A stretch of 12,323 nucleotides of DNA from Promethearchaeota archaeon (lineage in GTDB: Archaea > Asgardarchaeota > Lokiarchaeia > Sigynarchaeales > SOKP01): contig JAHPYY010000099.1 of NCBI GenBank assembly GCA_019058515.1, forward strand, positions 1 through 12,323, read 5' to 3'. A program made the translations under genes and the position numbers. Positions 4,797 through 9,773 of the stretch are shown here, one piece after another (position 1 is the stretch's first letter; each line of letters begins with the position of its first letter). The notes under the pieces were generated by a model. The model had not been told where the DNA came from, ran no database searches, and saw only the letters and a list, made by a program, of their open reading frames with translations.

Positions 4797-6116
4797 ATGA
4801 ATATATTATTTATTGATTGTTCCAATTCTGGTCTTTCTGGTGACATGTTTTTAGCGTCATTGCTTGGTTTAATACCTAATCCAGAAGGTTTGATCACCCA
4901 GTTACTTCACCTTAAAAACCATATTCTAGGTGTGGCCTCGTTAGATATTAAACTAAATACAATAACGCGATTTGGGTTAAAAGTCAATCAACTTGAAATT
5001 AGAATTAAAGAAACTAAGAACCACCGTTCTGCAAGAGTTCTTGTGGATTCTCTTAACAATTATTTAAATGCTAACGAGTACTCGGATAAAGCTAAACTCT
5101 ACGCAAACGATGTATTAAATTCCTTGATTAAAGCAGAATCTGCTGTGCACGATAAGCCTGTAGAATATATTCATCTCCACGAACTCAGCTCGGTTGACAC
5201 ATTAATTGATATTTTAGGAGTATCTAAAGCGCTAGATGTAATTGGTGTGTTTAACGAACCATTTCAAATTTTATATAACTTTATTCCCGTGGGGGGCGGT
5301 TCAATTAAAGGAGCTCATGGGATACTTCCAATACCGGCTCCTGCAACAATGAAGATAATAGAAGATTCTGATCTTATAGTTAAATTTGGTCCTATTGAAA
5401 GCGAATTACTGACTCCAACTGGAGCAGCTCTAATTGCGAATCTTGCTCCTAAAACGATTAAAACCAAAATAACAGTAAATAAAGTTAGTTATGGAACCGG
5501 TCAAAAAAAATTTAAGGAATTTTTAAATGTTTTAAGGATATCATTAGGTAGCATTATTGATTCTGAAAAAGGAAATTACTTGAAGATATACGAAGAACCA
5601 GTAATCGTATTGGAAACAAATATCGATGATGTTTCTGGGGAATTAATAGGTCATTTTATAAGGAAGATGGAACAAGAAGATGTTTTAGATATTCAGGTGT
5701 TATCTGGTATTTCTAAAAAAAACCGCACGAGTCATTTGCTAAGAATTCTTTGTCATCCAACTATGAAGTATACTTTAATAGAAAAAATTGTTGAAGAATT
5801 AGGAACTTTAGGGGTCAGGTATTACGAGATACCGCGTGTTTGCGTCGATCGGCGTATAATCCAAGAACAAATGGTAATCGATGGAATTCAATATTTTCTT
5901 GATTATAAAATCTCTTTTATTAAATCAGTCGATGCTATCAAATTAATAAATATTAAACCAGAATTTGACCATTTAAAAGTAATCAGCGATAAGACAGGAA
6001 TACCAATAAAAAGTATTAATCAATTAGCTCAAGAACAAGCGATTAAGATATTTCAAGAATATTCGCGTAAACTTAAAATCAATTTCGGTGAAAATAAAAA
6101 GGAAAAAATAGATTAA
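4797..6116 (+). CDS. larC: LarC, nickel insertase of the nickel-pincer nucleotide cofactor
   Basis: A 439-residue LarC (formerly DUF111), the CTP-dependent enzyme that inserts nickel into the bis-thiocarboxylated pyridinium mononucleotide to make NPN. The ATG at 4797 is chosen because family members begin exactly here (MNILFIDCSNSGLSGDM); the upstream TTG at 4734 would add 21 unrelated residues. Further family blocks, in order: IHLHE (about 125-129), VGGGSIKGAHGILPIPAPAT (165-184), LTPTGAA (205-211), YGTG (232-235), LETNIDD (272-278) and GTLGVR (336-341). The nickel/CTP-side motif that normally reads MKKxRP is SKKNRT here (306-311). Both halves, LarC1 and LarC2, are in one frame, unlike lactobacilli that need a ribosomal frameshift. 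It is divergent from the phosphatase-like/nikR pair and converges on the TPR gene with 15 bases between stops. Confidence 0.95.
   Translation: MNILFIDCSNSGLSGDMFLASLLGLIPNPEGLITQLLHLKNHILGVASLDIKLNTITRFGLKVNQLEIRIKETKNHRSARVLVDSLNNYLNANEYSDKAKLYANDVLNSLIKAESAVHDKPVEYIHLHELSSVDTLIDILGVSKALDVIGVFNEPFQILYNFIPVGGGSIKGAHGILPIPAPATMKIIEDSDLIVKFGPIESELLTPTGAALIANLAPKTIKTKITVNKVSYGTGQKKFKEFLNVLRISLGSIIDSEKGNYLKIYEEPVIVLETNIDDVSGELIGHFIRKMEQEDVLDIQVLSGISKKNRTSHLLRILCHPTMKYTLIEKIVEELGTLGVRYYEIPRVCVDRRIIQEQMVIDGIQYFLDYKISFIKSVDAIKLINIKPEFDHLKVISDKTGIPIKSINQLAQEQAIKIFQEYSRKLKINFGENKKEKID
6091..6109 (-). terminator. T-rich terminator of the TPR gene, inside the larC 3' end
   Basis: On the minus strand this stretch reads as T-rich (T6, CC, T5, A, T4) about 23 bases after the TPR stop. 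It lies within the last codons of larC, so termination of one gene overlaps the coding end of the other. Confidence 0.4.
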
Positions 6117-6131
6117 ATAACGCAAATTCAA

Positions 6132-6665
6132 TTAGTATTTATCTACGCCAAATTTTTGCAGGTAGTATTCGTCTTCGATTAACTCTTTTGAAAATTCCTT
6201 AATCTCAATTATTTTCTTTTTTAACTCCTTTACGAGGCGAAGTTTTCCTAAACTCTTGTAAATATCAGAGGCGTCTTCGTATGCCTTAATACTTTCGCCG
6301 TAGTTTCCCGAGATTTGCAAATCTTCTGCTAAAAACACCAAGCCATCTGCAACGACGCTTTGTTTTCCTAATCTTTTTTGTAATTTAAGGGCTTGCCAAT
6401 GTAGTCGCATCGCATCTGCATGCATCCTAAAAGCGGAATAAATCCTAGCCATCGCTCTTAATACTAAAGCCTCGTCTTCTAAAGCGTTATTATCTTTGCA
6501 AAACTTTAAAAGGTTTTCTAGATACGACAGATATTCAGACTTATCTTTTGAACGATCCACATGTGATATAGCTTTTTCGAAGGTCTGCAAAGCATCTTGG
6601 AAGTTTCCTTCCTTGTACAATTTCTTAGATCTTTCAAGAAAATCGTTATTTAAAATAGCAACCAT
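6132..6665 (-). CDS. TPR-repeat protein
   Basis: A 177-residue, all-helical soluble protein made of tetratricopeptide repeats. Repeat-like helix pairs are seen at about 6-38 (AKKLYKEGNFQDAL-type: SKKLYKEGNFQDALQTFEKA), 64-97 (DEALVLRAMARIYSAF, then ADAMRLHWQALKL) and 105-138 (GLVFLAEDLQISGNYGESI, then KAYEDASDIY), followed by a Lys/Glu-rich C-terminal helix. TPR proteins bind partner proteins; no enzymatic motif is present and the partner cannot be told. It is convergent with larC (15 bases between stops), so it is not co-transcribed with it. The ATG at 6665 has no clear Shine-Dalgarno and lies a short distance from a TATA-like box. Confidence 0.8.
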   Translation of the reverse strand: MVAILNNDFLERSKKLYKEGNFQDALQTFEKAISHVDRSKDKSEYLSYLENLLKFCKDNNALEDEALVLRAMARIYSAFRMHADAMRLHWQALKLQKRLGKQSVVADGLVFLAEDLQISGNYGESIKAYEDASDIYKSLGKLRLVKELKKKIIEIKEFSKELIEDEYYLQKFGVDKY

Positions 6666-6698
6666 AGGTTTGTCTCATCTATGAGTTGAAAATATTTT

Positions 6699-6706
6699 CT
6701 TATAAG
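6699..6706 (-). promoter_or_regulatory. TATA-like box of the TPR gene
   Basis: CTTATAAG lies 34-41 bases before the ATG at 6665, predicting a leader of roughly 12 bases. A second A/T box (6731-6740) could give a longer leader. A small dyad, CTCAT-CT-ATGAG (6674-6685), sits at the predicted start. The rest of the 186-base gap up to 6851 shows no gene. Confidence 0.35.
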
Positions 6707-6819
6707 GTTTGAAATTAAAAATAGTTGCAATTTATATAATAGTACTTTACGTTTATAAAAGTTTATATTTAATCAATTAGCAAATTGTTTGAGGAATTGG
6801 ACATATTTGTATAAAACAG

Positions 6820-6827
6820 AAAAAAAA
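6820..6827 (-). terminator. T8 tract ending the membrane-protein gene
   Basis: Eight A on the plus strand give T8 on the minus strand, 25 bases beyond the stop of the membrane-protein gene. It fits an archaeal U-tract terminator. Confidence 0.5.
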
Positions 6828-6851
6828 TAGGAATATTAACCGTTGTCAAGT

Positions 6852-7511
6852 TTACATTAGACCTTGCGGTATGAAGATTAATCCAAAAACAATTAGCAAT
6901 GTAAATCCTACGGCCCAAATTGCTCCAACAAACTTAATACGCTTTCTATCGTCCTCCATATCGTATACGAAGAATGCACCTAAGAAGAAGGGTAAGTATC
7001 CGATAAGAAACACTAATATAGGATTATACCAGTTCCATACAACATATTCCCAGATTAAATAATTTCCCCAATTAAGTAAAATCTCAACTATAACGCAAAA
7101 CAAACTAAATCCAATAGCATTAGCCCAACGATTTGGCAATCCGAGCATTTTCTTGTTTTTATCTTCGGGTAAAAATTTAGCGAATATGATTCCTGCCAAG
7201 GAAAACATAAACGCGATCTCTATGTTCCACCCAATTAAAATAATGTAAGCACTTTGACCAGGAGTGGTCCAAAATGCGGAGAAGCCGGAGAAAGCAAATA
7301 TTAACGCATTCCAGATTTCGTTAAAAAAATCTAAACCCAATACCGTCAGTCCGGCGAAGATAGTCCTCCAATCATTCGTTTCTCTAGCATTCTTAATTTC
7401 AACGCCATATATGTAAAGCACGATTGCCAATACAGGGATAATGTACCATCCAGTTTCGGGATTCAATATTCTTAGTTTTGATAACGCTTCTATCGATGCA
7501 GCTGTTGCCAT
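6852..7511 (-). CDS. Unrecognised six-helix membrane protein
   Basis: A 219-residue integral membrane protein I cannot place in a family. Hydrophobic segments lie at about 21-38, 49-77 (long, may be two), 88-111, 131-151, 163-184 and 192-214, with a charged loop at 114-128 (LPEDKNKK) and another at 184-192 (DMEDDRKR). There is no cleavable signal peptide. Acidic and amide residues occur inside or at the edge of the helices: DFFNEIWN (61-68), GWNIEIAF (94-101), VEILLNWGNYLIWEY (142-156). Such buried polar positions, with many Trp, suggest ligand, ion or cofactor binding rather than a plain anchor. It has its own TATA box and a T8 terminator, so it is probably a single-gene unit. Confidence 0.75.
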   Translation of the reverse strand: MATAASIEALSKLRILNPETGWYIIPVLAIVLYIYGVEIKNARETNDWRTIFAGLTVLGLDFFNEIWNALIFAFSGFSAFWTTPGQSAYIILIGWNIEIAFMFSLAGIIFAKFLPEDKNKKMLGLPNRWANAIGFSLFCVIVEILLNWGNYLIWEYVVWNWYNPILVFLIGYLPFFLGAFFVYDMEDDRKRIKFVGAIWAVGFTLLIVFGLIFIPQGLM

Positions 7512-7565
7512 TTTTTAAACTCTTTATGTATCTTAATGTTTTTAATTAGGATTTTGATTTACGAC

Positions 7566-7574
7566 TATTTATAA
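7566..7574 (-). promoter_or_regulatory. TATA box of the membrane-protein gene
   Basis: TTATAAATA on the minus strand is a near-consensus archaeal TATA box about 58 bases before the ATG at 7511, preceded by A-rich bases suitable for TFB contact. The predicted leader is about 30 bases. It abuts the perfect hairpin at 7575-7599. Confidence 0.6.
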
Positions 7575-7602
7575 TTTTATTAAAAACTTTTTAATAAAAA
7601 AA
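7575..7602 (-). terminator. Perfect 12-base AT hairpin with T7 tract
   Basis: TTTTATTAAAAA (7575-7586) and TTTTTAATAAAA (7588-7599) are exact reverse complements around a single C. The minus strand also has T7 at 7596-7602, 42 bases after the stop of the winged-helix/longin gene, so this probably ends that transcript. Its position directly upstream of the TATA box at 7566-7574 also allows an operator role. Confidence 0.45.
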
Positions 7603-7643
7603 GAAATATGGTTAGAATTACAAGAATTATTAAGCCTAAAGTT

Positions 7644-8738
7644 TTAAGTGTTTTCTACAAACACATCTTGAGCGTGTTTGACAATTTTCTTCAATTCTGC
7701 TAAATCCTCGTCAAACATAGCCCTAACCAAGTAAGATCTTAGATTTATTATTTTTTCTAGAGTAATTCCGAATTTTAAATTTAAGTCATTATACAGCTTA
7801 TTTAACTTAGAATAGAGAGTTTTAGCGTATGTCATATCAAATTCTTTTAGATTCTTTACCAAATTTTTGAATTCTATTATATATACGAACTTATTCAGTT
7901 CTTTGAGCATTTCACGGCCTAGATCGCTCAGATGGGAGATATTTTCCATGTATCCCGTTTCCATGCTAAGTTTTAATTCTTGTTGGTAATTTTCGAACAT
8001 ACTATCGAAATATTGCCTGAATTTTGTTTTAACATTTTTTAGATCGATGATAGGGTTTATAAAACATGTTATTGTGAATTTATCATATGGAAAAATTTGT
8101 AATTTAACACCTGTTCCCTTTAACTTTAATCCAGACAAATCCTTTAAGTTGATATTCTTAGAAAACTTTTCAAGAGCCGAGACAAACATAGGTATTAATT
8201 CTAGATCAAGATCTGGATTTATCTCCTCACAATCATCAATATTATTAGAATTTAAATAATATTGTATGGCTCCGTCGAAAATCTCAAACCTTAATAAAGT
8301 TTTGCCTTGCTTATCAGCTACAAGACAACCTATAAAAGAAGGTGTATTTTCTTGGAATTGATTTTCACATTTCTGAGTATCCAAAAAATGCAGTATCTCT
8401 TCATCATCAAAATGTTCTCCCCAATTATTATTCCTGAGAAAACTGCAAATCTCGTTTTTATAATACCTTTTACCAGAGTGCGATAGACTGAATAGTTCTT
8501 CATCGCTTATTTCACTACTTTGGAAAAAGTTTTTGTTGAAGATATTTGCTATTAAGTTATCAAATTCATCATTCGAGACTTTAAGCTTCTTAATTAAATT
8601 TGTTCTTGTTTCGACAATTTCGTGTTCTAATGTCGAAAATAGAGTAAAAATTCTTTTAACTATATCTAATTCACTTTCTTCAGAATCAGTACCAGATGCG
8701 ATGTTTTTCAGTATTGTTGGGAAGCTTAAGCTATCCAT
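7644..8738 (-). CDS. Winged-helix plus longin-like domain protein
   Basis: A 364-residue soluble protein without a named family that I recognise. Residues about 22-105 look like a winged helix: helices with TRTNLIKKLKVSNDEFDNLI as the helix-turn-helix part, then LFSLSHSGKRYY, the wing pattern of MarR/PadR-type regulators. Residues about 134-255 form a longin/roadblock-like alpha-beta domain (SFIGCLVADKQGKTLLRFEI, later VKLQIFPYDKFTITCFI, then a long helix). Residues about 270-364 are helical and charged, possibly a coiled coil. The layout suggests a protein coupling a protein-protein or GTPase-linked sensor domain to nucleic-acid or protein binding through the winged helix; that role is inference. 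An AGGTTAT Shine-Dalgarno-like site lies seven bases before the ATG. Longin-containing proteins of this style are typical of Asgard archaea. Confidence 0.55.
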   Translation of the reverse strand: MDSLSFPTILKNIASGTDSEESELDIVKRIFTLFSTLEHEIVETRTNLIKKLKVSNDEFDNLIANIFNKNFFQSSEISDEELFSLSHSGKRYYKNEICSFLRNNNWGEHFDDEEILHFLDTQKCENQFQENTPSFIGCLVADKQGKTLLRFEIFDGAIQYYLNSNNIDDCEEINPDLDLELIPMFVSALEKFSKNINLKDLSGLKLKGTGVKLQIFPYDKFTITCFINPIIDLKNVKTKFRQYFDSMFENYQQELKLSMETGYMENISHLSDLGREMLKELNKFVYIIEFKNLVKNLKEFDMTYAKTLYSKLNKLYNDLNLKFGITLEKIINLRSYLVRAMFDEDLAELKKIVKHAQDVFVENT

Positions 8739-8770
8739 TATTCTATAACCTAGTAATCAGAAAAACTCGA

Positions 8771-8800
8771 ATTATAAAAATCATTAATATAATATAATTT
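8771..8800 (-). promoter_or_regulatory. A/T-box promoter region of the winged-helix/longin gene
   Basis: Two candidate TATA boxes are seen on the minus strand: TTTTTATAAT (8771-8780) and a TTATATTATATT stretch (about 8786-8798). The farther one predicts a start near 8768 and leaves the AGGTTAT site (8745-8751) inside the leader, so it is favoured. No gene is seen in the 172-base gap 8739-8910. Confidence 0.3.
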
Positions 8801-8910
8801 TCCGAGATGTTGATACGATCGAATTAACGAACGATTTTAATTTATTGAACCATAATAGAACTATAAATTAAGCTTATGTTAATGGAAAAACTTATATTTG
8901 TAATGAAAAT

Positions 8911-9693
8911 TTAGGATTTACCAACCATATTTGCGATTAATGCAGCCGACGCTCCTGCTCCGAATCCATTATCAATATTTACCACTAATAACCCTGGAGA
9001 ACACGATTGTAACATCGTTGTCAACGCCCCAATTCCCTTTTCTCCTAATCCATATCCACTTGAGATGGGAACACCTATGACGGGAACATCAACAAGGGCT
9101 GCAACTACCCCTGGCAATGTTCCTTCCATTCCTGCAAACACGATAATTACGTGTACTTCTTTCTCTATCATATTACTTAACGGTTCAAATAATCGGTGTA
9201 TTCCAGCAATCCCAACATCGTAACTGGTAATAACTTTGCAACCCATACTTTCTGCTATAATTTTAGCTTCCTCCGCAACCCTTACATCTGAGCTCCCTGC
9301 CGTTATAATCCCAACTTTTCCATTTTTTTCCTCGAATGTAAATGATTTTTCTCTAATTATAGCTATATTCGCCAGATCATTAATCTCTAACTTGTACAAC
9401 TCAGATTTTTCAAAGGTGTCTCGTATCATGGTTTCGTGAATTTGGTTAAATCTGGAAACAATCGCATATTTATTCTTAATTAGAAATTGATTTATAATCT
9501 CGATAACTAACTTGGAATCCTTATTTTGTGCATAGATCGCTTCAGGAATTCCCGTTCTTATTTTTCTGGTCGTGTCGAGTTTTGCTAATTCCCCTATTCG
9601 CTCTATTGTATGCACTTTTAATTGTTTTTCTGCCTCGTCGATTGAGATTTTCTTTTCTAAAAGGTCATTGAGTAATTTTTTAATGTTATCCAT
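8911..9693 (-). CDS. larB: LarB, NaAD carboxylase/hydrolase of NPN cofactor synthesis
   Basis: A 260-residue LarB. It carboxylates C5 of the pyridinium ring of nicotinic acid adenine dinucleotide and cleaves its phosphoanhydride, giving pyridinium-3,5-biscarboxylic acid mononucleotide, the first NPN intermediate. The ATG at 9693 is chosen because LarB normally begins with the helix DNIKKLLNDLLEKKISIDEA; a TTG at 9729 would add 12 unusual residues. The N-terminal part includes RKIRTGIPEAIYAQNK. The PurE-like Rossmann C-terminal part carries TAGSSD (131-136), YDVGIAGIHR (158-167), GMEGTLPGVV (188-197), VPISSGYG (208-215), QSCSPG (229-234) and NIDNGFGAG (239-247). C231 lines up with the cysteine reported to form the transient substrate adduct. 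It follows the GH20 gene by 80 bases (44 to the TTG); larC is 2.8 kb away, so the two are not one operon here. Confidence 0.95.
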   Translation of the reverse strand: MDNIKKLLNDLLEKKISIDEAEKQLKVHTIERIGELAKLDTTRKIRTGIPEAIYAQNKDSKLVIEIINQFLIKNKYAIVSRFNQIHETMIRDTFEKSELYKLEINDLANIAIIREKSFTFEEKNGKVGIITAGSSDVRVAEEAKIIAESMGCKVITSYDVGIAGIHRLFEPLSNMIEKEVHVIIVFAGMEGTLPGVVAALVDVPVIGVPISSGYGLGEKGIGALTTMLQSCSPGLLVVNIDNGFGAGASAALIANMVGKS

Positions 9694-9773
9694 ATTAAAA
9701 CCATATCTCTTCTTTAATTTATTTAGCAAAGGATTAAATTAAAAATCTTGGAATGCTCGGATTATCGTGTAAA

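Noticed and set aside
4797..6116. Split larC1/larC2 with programmed frameshift, as in lactobacilli
   Set aside because: The frame is continuous through both halves, so no frameshift is needed.
9694..9729. N-terminal extension of LarB from the TTG at 9729
   Set aside because: It adds 12 basic residues outside the family pattern; the ATG at 9693 fits the usual LarB start. It cannot be fully excluded.
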